Positions 18,730 to 28,819 of a stretch of 64,000 nt of DNA are shown one piece after another (the first letter of the stretch is position 1; each line of letters opens with the position of its first letter). The position numbers and the translations under genes were made by a program. The notes under the pieces were generated by a model. It did no database searches. It was not told the DNA's origin and worked only from the letters and a program-made list of their open reading frames with translations. Source of the stretch: Luteibacter aegosomaticola (GTDB taxonomy: Bacteria > Pseudomonadota > Gammaproteobacteria > Xanthomonadales > Rhodanobacteraceae); contig NZ_CP095741.1 of NCBI RefSeq assembly GCF_023078475.1, positions 1,550,001 to 1,614,000 of the forward strand, written 5' to 3'.

Positions 18730-21700
18730 GCTTCGCCGTCGAACCGCTTCGCCCGTTGGCACTTCCGCTGGATGGCGTGCGCCTGATTGAGGCGAGCGCC
18801 GGTACCGGCAAAACCTGGACGATCGCCGCGCTCTACGTGCGGGCGGTGTTAGGTCATGGCATGCCACAGCCGCTGCTGCCGCCGCAGATCCTCGTCGTGA
18901 CGTTTACGGAAGCCGCGACCCAGGAATTGCGCGAGCGTATTCGCGCCCGCCTCGTCGAAGCGGCGGCGGCTTTCCGTAGCGGCGGCTCCACCGAGCCCTT
19001 GCTTGGCGACCTCATCGCCAGTTACGCGCCCGGCGATCTGTCCGGTTGCGCGCGGCGCCTTGAACTCGCCGCACAATGGATGGACGAAGCCGCGATCTTC
19101 ACCATCCATGGCTGGAGCCAGCGGATGCTGACCCAGCACGCGTTCGGCAGTGGGCATGCGTTTGCGCAGACACTGGAGCCGGACGAAAGCGAACTCCTCG
19201 CGGAGTGCGTCCGCGACTACTGGCGACAGACCTTCTACCCGCTCGATGAGGCCACCCTGGCGGCGGTCCAGGCGGAATGGCGCACGCCGGATGCCCTGTT
19301 GCGCTCGCTCAAGCCGCTGCTCGCCGGCGGTGAGGCGACCTTGCGCGTCGATGGTGAGCTGCTCAGCGTCGGCGAAGGTCTCGATGCGGTGCTTGCCGAG
19401 CGGCGCGCATGGGATGACGAGGATCAACGGCGCATGGCCGATGCGGCGCGATCGTGGCGCGACGACGCCGAAGCGATCGACAAAAAGATCATCGAAGCGG
19501 CCAGCACGGTGCTGCACAAGGGCTGGTACAAACCGGAGCGTATGCCAGCTGACATGGCGGCGATGCGCCGTTGGGCCAGCAACGGTGAGCCCGGTGGTTT
19601 CGATATCGCACGGTATTCGGTATCCCGGCTCGGCAAGGCTACGGGCAAGGGCAAGGCCCGCCCGGAGCACCCGGCGTTTGCAGCGATCGAACACTGGACG
19701 GAATGGCAGGCGTCGCGGGTCGCTATCCGCCACGTCGTCCTGGCCGATGCGGTCGAGCGCGTGCGTACGCGCTTTATCGAACAGAAGCGCCGTCGCGCGC
19801 AGATCGGCTTCGACGATTTGCTGCTGCGCCTTGATCGTGCGCTGGCGACGCCGGCGGGCGCCGATCTGGCTACGACGATCCGCCGGCAGTATCCGCTGGC
19901 GCTCATCGACGAATTCCAGGATACCGATACGCTGCAGTACCGGATCTTCCGGGCCGTCTATGGTGCCGTCGCGGACGTGGGCCTGCTTCTGATTGGCGAC
20001 CCCAAGCAGGCGATTTACTCGTTTCGCGGCGCCGATATCCATACATACCTCGCCGCGCGAGCCGAGGCGCAGGCACCGCATTACAGCCTCGATACCAATT
20101 TCCGTTCCACCCAGGGCATGGTCGATGCGGTGAACGCCCTGTTCGCCCACGGCGAGACCCACGCGTCAGGCGCTTTTCATTTCGCCGACCGAGGCCTTCC
20201 GTTCACGCCCGTCCGCGCGCGAGGACGCGACGAACGATTCATTCGCGGGGGGCGTGAGCAGGCAGCGATGCATCTTTGGTTGCTGGATGACGAACAGCCG
20301 ATTGGCATCCGTTATTACCGCCAGGAGATGGCGGCCGCCTGCGCTAGCGAAATCGTCCGCCTGCTCGACGAGGCCGCGCGCGGTGAAGCCGGGTTCCAGC
20401 CGGCCGGCGGTGATCTGCGCGCGCTACGCCCGGCGGATATCGCCGTACTGGTGCGCAGTCACGCCGAAGCCAGCGAGCTTCGTGCCGCGCTCGCCGCGCG
20501 CCGTGTCCGCAGCGTCTTCCTGTCAGACAGGGACTCGGTGTGGGAAAGCGTTGAGGCGGGCGATCTGCTGTTCTGGCTGCGTGCCGTTGCCGAGCCGTCA
20601 TCCGATACCGCGATGCGCGCCGCGCTGGCGACACGCACGCTGCATCTCGGTTTTGGCGAACTGGAGCGGCTGAACACCGACGAGCTGCATTGGGAAGCCC
20701 GGGGCAGGGAGTTCATGGCCCTGCGCGAGACCTGGCGGCAGGCCGGTGTGCTGGCCATGTTGCACCGCTTGTTGCACATCTTCGACTTGCCCGCACGCCT
20801 GCTCATGCAGGAGTACGGTGAGCGCGCGCTCACCAACGTGCTGCACCTCGCCGAATTGTTGCAGCAAGCAGCGGCGACGCTCGATGGCGAACAGGCGCTC
20901 ATCCGTCATCTCGCCGAGCGGATCACGGATACGGCAAGCCACCACGGCGATGACCAGATCGTGCGCCTGGAAAGCGATGACGACCTGGTCAAGGTCATCA
21001 CCATCCACAAATCCAAGGGCCTGGAATACCCCCTGGTCTTCCTTCCGTTCGTATGTGCCAGCGGTAAGGCGCGTTCCGGTCAGGGCTACCGGTACCACGA
21101 TGGCGAGGGCATGTCGCTTGAACTGCTGAGTGAGAAGCAGGGTGGCCCTGCCGTGGCCGAGGCGAAAGAGGCGGCAGAGCGCGCCGCGCTGCAGGAAGAT
21201 CTTCGCCTGCTCTACGTTGCACTGACCCGTGCGCGGCATGCCTGCTGGCTGGGTATCGCCCCAGTGGCGGCGAGCAACGCGAAGAAGCCTCAGGTGCATC
21301 GGAGCGCGTTCGGCCACCTGCTTACGGGTGGTGCGGAGATCGACAATGGTGCCATCGCCGGTCTGCTCCAGTCGCTTGCCCGTGGCACACCGTCGATCGA
21401 GGTGGCCTACATGCCTGCGCCGGATGATCGGCGCTATGTACCCCCGGTCCGTGAGGAGCGCCTGGCGCCGCCGCGCGAGCCGCGTCTAGCGCGTGCCGAG
21501 CCCTGGCGCATCGGCAGCTACAGCGGTCTACGCTATGACGAGGCCGAAGCCGAAGTTCCGGCACCCGAAACCGCGACCGACGATGTCATCGTTGAATATG
21601 TCACCGAGCCCGTGGCAGTGGTGGCCGATCCGGCCAGCATCCACGCGTTTCACCGTGGCGCGGATGCCGGTACCTTCCTGCACGATCTGCTCGAGTGGAT

Positions 21701-22376
21701 CGCCGATGAGGGCTTTGGCCGCATCGCCGACGACCCCGACCGCCTGCGCGACACGGTGGCGCGCCGTTGCGAGCGCCGTGGTTGGGAGGGCGCCATCGAC
21801 CTGCTGACGGACTGGTTGTTGGTCCTGTTGCGTACACCGATGCGTCTACCCGATGGCAAGTCACTGGCGCTGCGCGCCCTGGACGACCCGGCGCTTTACC
21901 GCGCCGAACTCGAATTCCTGTTTGAAGCGCGTCACGTCGATACGCTTGTACTGGACCGAATCGTCCGCGAATACACGCTGGACGACGCGCCACGCCCCTC
22001 GCTGTCGAGCGATACCCTGAACGGCATGCTCAAGGGCTTCATCGATCTCATCATCGAGCACGAGGGCCGCTGGTACGTGGCCGACTACAAGTCGAACTGG
22101 CTGGGCCCCGACGCGCATGCCTACACGCCCGAAGCAATGCGCGCATCGATCCTGGACTCGCGCTATGAGCTGCAGTACGCGCTTTACCTGCTGGCGCTGC
22201 ACCGCCTGCTGCGCTCGCGCCTGGGCGCGGCATACGACTACGACACCCATGTCGGTGGCGCGGTCTACCTTTATCTGCGTGGCGTCGATGGCCACGGCCA
22301 TGGCGTGCACGTGGAGCGCCCGCCAAAGGTGATGATCGAAGCCATGGACCGCTTGTTTGAAGGAGCCCGCGCATGA
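18726..22376 (+). CDS. recB: Exodeoxyribonuclease V beta subunit (RecB)
   Basis: 1216 residues. UvrD-like 3'-5' helicase with Walker A ASAGTGKT at 23-30, IDEFQDTD (motif II), GDPKQAIYSFRGAD (motif III), VKVITIHKSKGLEYPLVF (motif V) and LRLLYVALTRA (motif VI). A C-terminal PD-(D/E)xK nuclease domain has the Asp of GFIDLI followed by VADYKSNWLG. The start overlaps the recC stop by 4 bases, and a longer in-frame upstream extension is rejected on this ground. With RecC and RecD it resects DNA ends and loads RecA. Confidence 0.96.
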   Translation: MSFAVEPLRPLALPLDGVRLIEASAGTGKTWTIAALYVRAVLGHGMPQPLLPPQILVVTFTEAATQELRERIRARLVEAAAAFRSGGSTEPLLGDLIASYAPGDLSGCARRLELAAQWMDEAAIFTIHGWSQRMLTQHAFGSGHAFAQTLEPDESELLAECVRDYWRQTFYPLDEATLAAVQAEWRTPDALLRSLKPLLAGGEATLRVDGELLSVGEGLDAVLAERRAWDDEDQRRMADAARSWRDDAEAIDKKIIEAASTVLHKGWYKPERMPADMAAMRRWASNGEPGGFDIARYSVSRLGKATGKGKARPEHPAFAAIEHWTEWQASRVAIRHVVLADAVERVRTRFIEQKRRRAQIGFDDLLLRLDRALATPAGADLATTIRRQYPLALIDEFQDTDTLQYRIFRAVYGAVADVGLLLIGDPKQAIYSFRGADIHTYLAARAEAQAPHYSLDTNFRSTQGMVDAVNALFAHGETHASGAFHFADRGLPFTPVRARGRDERFIRGGREQAAMHLWLLDDEQPIGIRYYRQEMAAACASEIVRLLDEAARGEAGFQPAGGDLRALRPADIAVLVRSHAEASELRAALAARRVRSVFLSDRDSVWESVEAGDLLFWLRAVAEPSSDTAMRAALATRTLHLGFGELERLNTDELHWEARGREFMALRETWRQAGVLAMLHRLLHIFDLPARLLMQEYGERALTNVLHLAELLQQAAATLDGEQALIRHLAERITDTASHHGDDQIVRLESDDDLVKVITIHKSKGLEYPLVFLPFVCASGKARSGQGYRYHDGEGMSLELLSEKQGGPAVAEAKEAAERAALQEDLRLLYVALTRARHACWLGIAPVAASNAKKPQVHRSAFGHLLTGGAEIDNGAIAGLLQSLARGTPSIEVAYMPAPDDRRYVPPVREERLAPPREPRLARAEPWRIGSYSGLRYDEAEAEVPAPETATDDVIVEYVTEPVAVVADPASIHAFHRGADAGTFLHDLLEWIADEGFGRIADDPDRLRDTVARRCERRGWEGAIDLLTDWLLVLLRTPMRLPDGKSLALRALDDPALYRAELEFLFEARHVDTLVLDRIVREYTLDDAPRPSLSSDTLNGMLKGFIDLIIEHEGRWYVADYKSNWLGPDAHAYTPEAMRASILDSRYELQYALYLLALHRLLRSRLGAAYDYDTHVGGAVYLYLRGVDGHGHGVHVERPPKVMIEAMDRLFEGARA

Positions 22377-24256
22377 TCGGCGATATCAACGCGTGGCTCG
22401 ATCACGGCACCGGGGAGGGGCGGCTCCGGCCTATGGATCGCGCCTTCGCACGCTTCCTCGCCACGCTCGATCCGAGCGCTGATGCACGCGTGCTCGCGGC
22501 GGCGGCGCTGGTCAGTCGCGAGCTGGCGGACGGACATATATGCGTCGACGTCGCCTCGCTCGGCGAACACGATGGCGCGTTGGTCGGTGCCTCTGATTGG
22601 CTGCAAGGTACGCCCCTGGTCGCTTCACCCGATGGCGCGCCGTCCGCACCGCTCGTGTTGGATGGCCCGTTGCTGTATCTGCGGCGCTTCTGGCGCGATG
22701 AAGCCCGCGTTGCCGCGGCGATCCTGCATCGGCTACCGGCGCTGCCTGAGCCGCGTGGCCTGGACAGGGAGCTTGACCGCCTGTTCCCCGCCGAGGCCGA
22801 TGGCTCGGCCATCGACTGGCAGAAGGTGGCTTGCGCCATCGCGGCGCGCAGTTCGTTTGCGGTGATCACCGGCGGCCCCGGCACGGGCAAGACCACGACG
22901 GTGGTTCGCTTGCTGGGGCTGCTGCAGACCCTGGCGGTAAGAGCCAGCCAGCCACGCCTCCGTATTCGGCTTGCCGCGCCAACGGGCAAGGCGGCCGCGC
23001 GCCTTAATGCCTCCATCGCGGCGCAGGTAGCGCAGCTTGATGTCGACGCCGCCGTGCGCGAAGGCATTCCCGCCGAAGTCACCACCCTGCATCGCCTGCT
23101 TGGCAGCCGCCCGGATACGCGCGCGTTCCATCACAACGCCGATAACCCGCTACACGTCGACGTCCTTGTGATCGATGAAGCTTCGATGATCGATCTGGAA
23201 ATGATGGCGGCGACGCTGGATGCGCTGCCGGCGGGCGCGCGGCTCATCCTGCTGGGCGACAAGGATCAGCTTTCGTCGGTGGAGGCGGGCGCGGTACTTG
23301 GCGATCTTTGCGCTCGCGCGGAGCCCGGCCATTACGATGACGCGACGCGTGCGTGGTTGCGTGATGTCGCCGGCGTTGACGTCGGTGCATGGACCGATGC
23401 GTCCGCCGCATGGCCTCTCGACCAGCGCATCACCATGCTTCGGCGCAGTCGCCGCTTCGGCAGCGCCAGTGGCATCGGCGCGCTTGCAACGGCGATCAAC
23501 CAGGGTGACGCGGCGGCGGTCAACGCGGCTTTCGCCGGCGGGTTCGCGGACATCGCACGGCAACCGGCGAGCGCCGCTGCGGTGGCCGCATTGGCTATCG
23601 AAGGGCGCGCCGAGGCGCCGGGCTATCGGCACTACCTGCAGTGGATCAACGACCATCGGCCTGCCGCGGATGCGGGTGACGAGGCGTTTGCGGCCTGGGG
23701 CCGTGGCGCGCTGGAGGCGTACGGCCGGTTCCAGCTGCTCTGCGCCACGCGGCGTGGCGACCTGGGGGTGGATGGGCAGAATGAGCGGATTGCCCAAGGC
23801 CTGATGGAGCGCGAGCTGATCAAGGCCACCACGGGTTGGTACGAAGGCCGGCCCGTGATCGTGGCGCGCAACGATTACGCCGTGGGCCTGATGAACGGCG
23901 ATATCGGCGTCACCCTGGCCGTACCGGACGGGCAGGGCGGCAGCATGCTGCGGGTAGCCTTCCTGGTGATGGATGAGGCTGGCGGTGAGCGCCTGCGCTT
24001 CGTGACACCCAGTCGCCTCACGGCCGTGGAGACCGTCTATGCGATGACGGTGCACAAGTCGCAGGGCTCTGAGTTCGAACACACGGCCCTGGCCTTGCCG
24101 CCGGAGCCGTCACCCGTGCTCACCCGCGAACTGGTCTATACCGGGGTCACCCGCGCGCGGCGGTATTTCACGCTGCTCGCAACCGCCGACATCCTCGCAT
24201 ACGCGGTAGCGCGGAAAACAAAGCGGGCCTCAGGCCTGCTGGGGCGGCTGCGCTGA
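22373..24256 (+). CDS. recD: Exodeoxyribonuclease V alpha subunit (RecD)
   Basis: 627 residues, a superfamily 1B 5'-3' helicase. Walker A GGPGTGKT lies at 167-174, VLVIDEASMIDLEMM is motif II, ILLGDKDQLSSVEAG is motif III, and VHKSQGSEFEHTALALP and LVYTGVTRARRYFTLLA are motifs V and VI. It starts inside the recB stop (ATGA). It is the fast motor of RecBCD. No T-tract terminator follows; the thrS promoter begins 9 bases downstream of the stop codon. Confidence 0.96.
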   Translation: MIGDINAWLDHGTGEGRLRPMDRAFARFLATLDPSADARVLAAAALVSRELADGHICVDVASLGEHDGALVGASDWLQGTPLVASPDGAPSAPLVLDGPLLYLRRFWRDEARVAAAILHRLPALPEPRGLDRELDRLFPAEADGSAIDWQKVACAIAARSSFAVITGGPGTGKTTTVVRLLGLLQTLAVRASQPRLRIRLAAPTGKAAARLNASIAAQVAQLDVDAAVREGIPAEVTTLHRLLGSRPDTRAFHHNADNPLHVDVLVIDEASMIDLEMMAATLDALPAGARLILLGDKDQLSSVEAGAVLGDLCARAEPGHYDDATRAWLRDVAGVDVGAWTDASAAWPLDQRITMLRRSRRFGSASGIGALATAINQGDAAAVNAAFAGGFADIARQPASAAAVAALAIEGRAEAPGYRHYLQWINDHRPAADAGDEAFAAWGRGALEAYGRFQLLCATRRGDLGVDGQNERIAQGLMERELIKATTGWYEGRPVIVARNDYAVGLMNGDIGVTLAVPDGQGGSMLRVAFLVMDEAGGERLRFVTPSRLTAVETVYAMTVHKSQGSEFEHTALALPPEPSPVLTRELVYTGVTRARRYFTLLATADILAYAVARKTKRASGLLGRLR

Positions 24257-24264
24257 GCCTGGAT

Positions 24265-24293
24265 TTGACACACACCCCGCCAGGACTTAGCTT
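24265..24293 (+). promoter_or_regulatory. Probable promoter of the thrS transcript
   Basis: A perfect TTGACA (24265-24270), a 17-bp spacer and TAGCTT (24288-24293). Predicted start near 24300, giving a leader of about 150 nt before the thrS ATG. Confidence 0.6.
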
Positions 24294-24350
24294 TACGGCA
24301 GTAACCCCAACGAATAGGTGGCCCGCGGTAACGCCGGCCGAGTGTGCGAC

Positions 24351-24377
24351 ATGCGGACTACACGCTTCCCAACCTGA
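24351..24377 (+). CDS. Candidate thrS leader peptide, MRTTRFPT
   Basis: An 8-codon ORF between the predicted promoter and the attenuator-like hairpin reads MRTTRFPT and ends in TGA. Three of eight codons are threonine (ACT, ACA, ACC), the arrangement expected of a ribosome-stalling leader controlling a threonyl-tRNA synthetase. Against it: only a weak binding site (GAG near 24340), and I could find only 5-6 bp alternatives for an antiterminator stem by eye. Treat as a hypothesis. Confidence 0.35.
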   Translation: MRTTRFPT

Positions 24378-24405
24378 GCCCCCGCCACGTCTTCGTTGAT
24401 ATCCG

Positions 24406-24427
24406 AAGGGCGCCTGGCGCCCTTTTT
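24406..24427 (+). terminator. Attenuator-like intrinsic terminator in the thrS leader
   Basis: Stem AAGGGCGC (24406-24413) with GCGCCCTT (24417-24424), 3-base loop, then a T run. It lies 22 bases before the thrS ATG and downstream of the predicted promoter. It would therefore stop leader transcription unless disrupted. Confidence 0.8.
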
Positions 24428-24448
24428 GTTTGCCCGGAATTCGCTCCC

Positions 24449-26350
24449 ATGATCCAGATCACGCTACCCGACGGCAGCCAGCGCCCGTTCGACCACGCTG
24501 TTTCCGTCCAGGATGTCGCCGCTTCGATCGGCGCCGGCCTCGCCAAGGCCACCCTCGCGGGCAAGGTCGACGGCAAGCTGGTGGACTCCAGCTTCAGCAT
24601 CGACCACGACGCGAAGCTCGAGATCATCACCGAGAAGAGCCCCGAAGCCCTCGACATCCTGCGCCATTCGACGGCCCATCTGCTGGGCCAGGCCGTGCAG
24701 CGCCTGTTCCCCGGCGCGCAGGTCACCATCGGCCCGGTAGTCGACAACGGCTTCTACTACGACTTTGCCTACGAGCGCCCGTTCACCCCGGATGATCTCG
24801 GCGCCATCCAGGCCGAGATGGAAAAGATCGTCAAGGAAGCGATCCCGGTCACGCGCTCGGTGAAGAGCCGTGACGAGGCGATCACCTTCTTCCGTGGCCT
24901 GGGCGAGGAGTACAAAGCCCAGATCATCGAAAGCATCCCGGCGAATGAAGAGCTCTCGCTCTACACCCAGGGCGAGTTCACCGACCTCTGCCGCGGCCCG
25001 CACGTGTCCAACACGGGCAAGCTGCGCGCGTTCAAGCTGATGAAGGTGGCCGGCGCCTACTGGCGCGGCGATTCCAACAACGAGATGCTGACCCGCATCT
25101 ACGGTACCTCGTGGCTGAACGACAAGGATCTCAAGGCCTACCTGCACCAGCTGGAAGAAGCCGAAAAGCGCGATCACCGCCGCATCGGCAAGCAGCTCGA
25201 TCTCTTCCACATGCAGGAAGAAGCGCCGGGCATGATCTTCTGGCACCCGAAGGGCTGGGCCATCTGGCAGGCCGTGGAGCAGTACGTCCGCGGCGTGTAC
25301 CGCAAGAGCGGCTATCAGGAAGTGCGTGGCCCGCAGATCATGGACGTGAGCCTGTGGAAGAAGTCCGGCCATTGGGACAACTACCACGAGAACATGTTCT
25401 TTACCGAGTCGGAAAAGCGGACCTACGCGCTGAAGCCGATGAACTGCCCCGGTCACATCCAGATCTTCAACACCAACCTGCATAGCTACCGCGATCTGCC
25501 GATCCGTTACGGCGAGTTCGGTGGCTGCCACCGCAACGAGCCCTCGGGCGCGCTGCACGGCATCATGCGCGTGCGTGCGTTTACCCAGGACGATGGCCAT
25601 ATCTTCTGCACCCCGGGCCAGATCGAGGCCGAAGTGGCTGCGTTCCACGCCCAGGCCATGCAGGTCTACGCCGATTTCGGCTTCGACAACATTGCCATGA
25701 AGATCGCCCTGCGCCCTGAAAAGCGCATCGGTGCCGACGAGGTGTGGGATCGCGCCGAGGATGCACTGCGCAAGGCGCTGTCCGCCGCAGGCGTCGAGTG
25801 GGAAGAGCTGCCGGGCGAGGGCGCTTTCTACGGTCCCAAGATCGAGTACCACATGAAGGACTCGATCGGCCGCGCCTGGCAGGTCGGTACCATGCAGGTC
25901 GATTTCATGATGCCCGAGCGCCTCGGCGCCGAGTACGTCGATGAAAACAGCCAGCGCCAGCACCCGGTCATGCTTCACCGCGCGATCGTGGGCTCCATGG
26001 AACGCTTCATCGGTATCCTGATCGAGCACCATGCCGGCTTGCTTCCGACCTGGCTTGCCCCCACTCAGGCCGTGGTGTTCAGCATCACCGACGCTCAGGC
26101 CGATTACGTGCAAGACGTTGCCCAAGCCCTTGGCGGACAAGGTTTCAGGGTGAACGCTGATTTGCGCAATGAAAAGGTCGGATATAAAATCCGCGAGCAT
26201 ACGCTGCAGAGGGTGCCCTATCTGGTCGTGGTCGGTGACCGCGAGAAGGAAACGGGTACCATCTCGGTACGTACTCGCGGCGGCGAAGACCTGGGTAGCA
26301 TGACCGTGGCCCAGTTCGCCGAACGCCTGGAAGCCGAGACCCGCCGCTAA
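24449..26350 (+). CDS. thrS: Threonyl-tRNA synthetase
   Basis: 633 residues (E. coli 642). N-terminal TGS domain (1-60, [17 protein letters not shown]), editing domain with [16 protein letters not shown], and a class II catalytic core with the zinc ligand in MNCPGH, motif 2 [20 protein letters not shown], and the C-terminal anticodon-binding domain. The ATG after the leader hairpin gives the standard TGS start; a frame open from 24344 would translate through the hairpin and is rejected. It heads the thrS-infC-rpmI-rplT-pheS-pheT-ihfA cluster, as in E. coli. Confidence 0.97.
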   Translation: MIQITLPDGSQRPFDHAVSVQDVAASIGAGLAKATLAGKVDGKLVDSSFSIDHDAKLEIITEKSPEALDILRHSTAHLLGQAVQRLFPGAQVTIGPVVDNGFYYDFAYERPFTPDDLGAIQAEMEKIVKEAIPVTRSVKSRDEAITFFRGLGEEYKAQIIESIPANEELSLYTQGEFTDLCRGPHVSNTGKLRAFKLMKVAGAYWRGDSNNEMLTRIYGTSWLNDKDLKAYLHQLEEAEKRDHRRIGKQLDLFHMQEEAPGMIFWHPKGWAIWQAVEQYVRGVYRKSGYQEVRGPQIMDVSLWKKSGHWDNYHENMFFTESEKRTYALKPMNCPGHIQIFNTNLHSYRDLPIRYGEFGGCHRNEPSGALHGIMRVRAFTQDDGHIFCTPGQIEAEVAAFHAQAMQVYADFGFDNIAMKIALRPEKRIGADEVWDRAEDALRKALSAAGVEWEELPGEGAFYGPKIEYHMKDSIGRAWQVGTMQVDFMMPERLGAEYVDENSQRQHPVMLHRAIVGSMERFIGILIEHHAGLLPTWLAPTQAVVFSITDAQADYVQDVAQALGGQGFRVNADLRNEKVGYKIREHTLQRVPYLVVVGDREKETGTISVRTRGGEDLGSMTVAQFAERLEAETRR

Positions 26351-26394
26351 GGCGCGGGTCCGGTATTTAGATCAATCTTCTGGAGGATAGCGGT

Positions 26395-26922
26395 ATCGCT
26401 ACGACCGATAACAAGGGCAATCGCAAGAACGCTGAGATTCGTGTGCCGAAGGTGCGCGTGCTTGGCGCCGAGGGTGAGCAGCTAGGCATCATGGACACCC
26501 GTGACGCCATCCGCGCCGCCGAAGAACTCGGCATGGACCTCGTCGAAATCCAGCCGAACGGCGATCCGCCGGTCTGCAAGATCATGGATTACGGCAAGTT
26601 CAAGTTCGAAGCCCAGAAGAAGGCTTCTGCAGCCAAGAAGAAGCAGAAGCAGGTCGAAATCAAGGAAGTGAAGTTCCGTCCGGTCACGGACGTGGGCGAC
26701 TACGACATCAAGCTCCGCAAGATGCGTGAGTTCCTTGAGGAAGGCGACAAGGTCAAGGTCACGATCCGCTTCCGCGGCCGCGAAATGTCCCACCAGGACC
26801 TGGGCCAGAATCTGGCCAAGAAGATCCAGGTCGACATCGGCGAAGACGGCGTGGTGGAGTCCTTCCCCCGCCTCGAAGGCCGCCAGATGGTCATGATGAT
26901 CGGCCCGAAGAAAAAGGTCTGA
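26395..26922 (+). CDS. infC: Translation initiation factor IF-3 (AUC start codon)
   Basis: 175 residues (E. coli 180). IF-3 binds the 30S subunit, prevents 50S joining and proofreads the initiator codon. Seen: N-domain [35 protein letters not shown] linker and C-domain [12 protein letters not shown]. No ATG, GTG or TTG is placed correctly. The reading frame has ATC at 26395, 7 bases after a strong GGAGGA (26382-26387), giving (M)[16 protein letters not shown]. Rare AUU/AUC/AUA starts are a known trait of infC and give autorepression by IF-3. The GTG at 26443 would delete part of the N-domain. Confidence 0.95.
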   Translation: MATTDNKGNRKNAEIRVPKVRVLGAEGEQLGIMDTRDAIRAAEELGMDLVEIQPNGDPPVCKIMDYGKFKFEAQKKASAAKKKQKQVEIKEVKFRPVTDVGDYDIKLRKMREFLEEGDKVKVTIRFRGREMSHQDLGQNLAKKIQVDIGEDGVVESFPRLEGRQMVMMIGPKKKV

Positions 26923-26926
26923 TCGA

Positions 26927-26953
26927 AAAGGGCGCCTCAGGGCGCCCTTTTTT
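26927..26953 (+). terminator. Intrinsic terminator between infC and rpmI
   Basis: A perfect 10-bp stem AAAGGGCGCC/GGCGCCCTTT (26927-26936, 26941-26950), loop TCAG, followed by further T. It probably ends part of the thrS-infC transcripts and lets rpmI-rplT be controlled separately. Confidence 0.88.
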
Positions 26954-27121
26954 ATGCTCTTGCGCGCAAACACGCGCCTACACAAGAGCTTAATAAGCCT
27001 GTATACTCGCCGGCTCGGCCCGTATGGATGGGCCGTGTACCGTACCCGGCAGGAAGGAAAGTGCAACCCAATCAAGGGCTTGCCGCCGGTTCAGTCAGAA
27101 ACCCGAAAAGGGAGCATTCCG
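26954..27121 (+). promoter_or_regulatory. Leader region of rpmI-rplT
   Basis: 168 bases between the infC terminator and rpmI contain no gene. A second promoter is expected here, and in E. coli this segment carries the L20 repression site. The tract AATAAGCCTGTATACT near 26991-27006 could contain a -10-like TATACT. I could not establish an L20 pseudoknot by eye. Confidence 0.35.
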
Positions 27122-27319
27122 ATGCCCAAGATCAAGACCAACCGGGCGGCTGCGAAGCGTTTTCGCAAGACCGCATCCGGCAAGTTCAAGGCCGGTCACG
27201 CCTTCAAGTCGCACATCCTGACCAAGAAGTCGACCAAGCGTAAGCGCGGCCTGCGCGCTCCCAACCACGTCAAGCCGTGCGACACCAAGGGTGTGGCTCG
27301 GATGCTGCCGTATCTCTAA
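27122..27319 (+). CDS. rpmI: 50S ribosomal protein L35
   Basis: 65 residues beginning [14 protein letters not shown] and rich in Lys/Arg, with the family segment [27 protein letters not shown] at about 27110 precedes the ATG. An in-frame extension to 26954 is only an open leader. Followed after 13 bases by rplT; in enterobacteria both are repressed by L20. Confidence 0.97.
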   Translation: MPKIKTNRAAAKRFRKTASGKFKAGHAFKSHILTKKSTKRKRGLRAPNHVKPCDTKGVARMLPYL

Positions 27320-27332
27320 GGGAGACTAAGTC

Positions 27333-27692
27333 ATGGCACGTGTTAAGCGCGGCGTAACCGCCCGTCGTCGTCACAAGAAGATCATCGGCCGTGCGAAGGG
27401 CTACTACAACGCCCGTCGCAAGGTATTCCGCGTAGCTAACCAGGCCGTCATCAAGGCTGGCCAGTACGCCTACATCGGCCGCAAGCAGCGCAAGCGTCAG
27501 TTCCGCGCTCTGTGGATCGTCCGTATCAATGCCGCTGCCCGCCAGTTCGGCCTCTCGTACAGCCGTCTCATCAACGGTCTGGCGAAGGCGAACATCTCGG
27601 TCGACCGCAAGGTCCTCGCCGACCTCGCCGTGCACGACATCAAGGCGTTTGGCGCTATCGCAGAGAAGGCCAAGGCCAGTCTGGCTGCGTAA
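27333..27692 (+). CDS. rplT: 50S ribosomal protein L20
   Basis: 119 residues starting [23 protein letters not shown], with the very basic N-terminal extension that threads into 23S rRNA and the globular domain with [28 protein letters not shown] 8 bases upstream. L20 is essential for early 50S assembly and is usually the autorepressor of its own operon. Confidence 0.98.
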   Translation: MARVKRGVTARRRHKKIIGRAKGYYNARRKVFRVANQAVIKAGQYAYIGRKQRKRQFRALWIVRINAAARQFGLSYSRLINGLAKANISVDRKVLADLAVHDIKAFGAIAEKAKASLAA

Positions 27693-27714
27693 TCCGCTTT
27701 ACCACGCGCGGTAG

Positions 27715-28785
<1,071 letters not shown>

Positions 28786-28819
28786 TCCCCGCCGCCCTTA
28801 ACGCATACGAGTCGCTCCC

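Noticed and set aside
24344..24448. N-terminal extension of ThrS
   Set aside because: Translation would cross the terminator hairpin, the residues do not match the family, and the TGS domain begins at 24449.
24464..26200. Long minus-strand frame opposite thrS
   Set aside because: Shadow of thrS; no ribosome binding site or domain.
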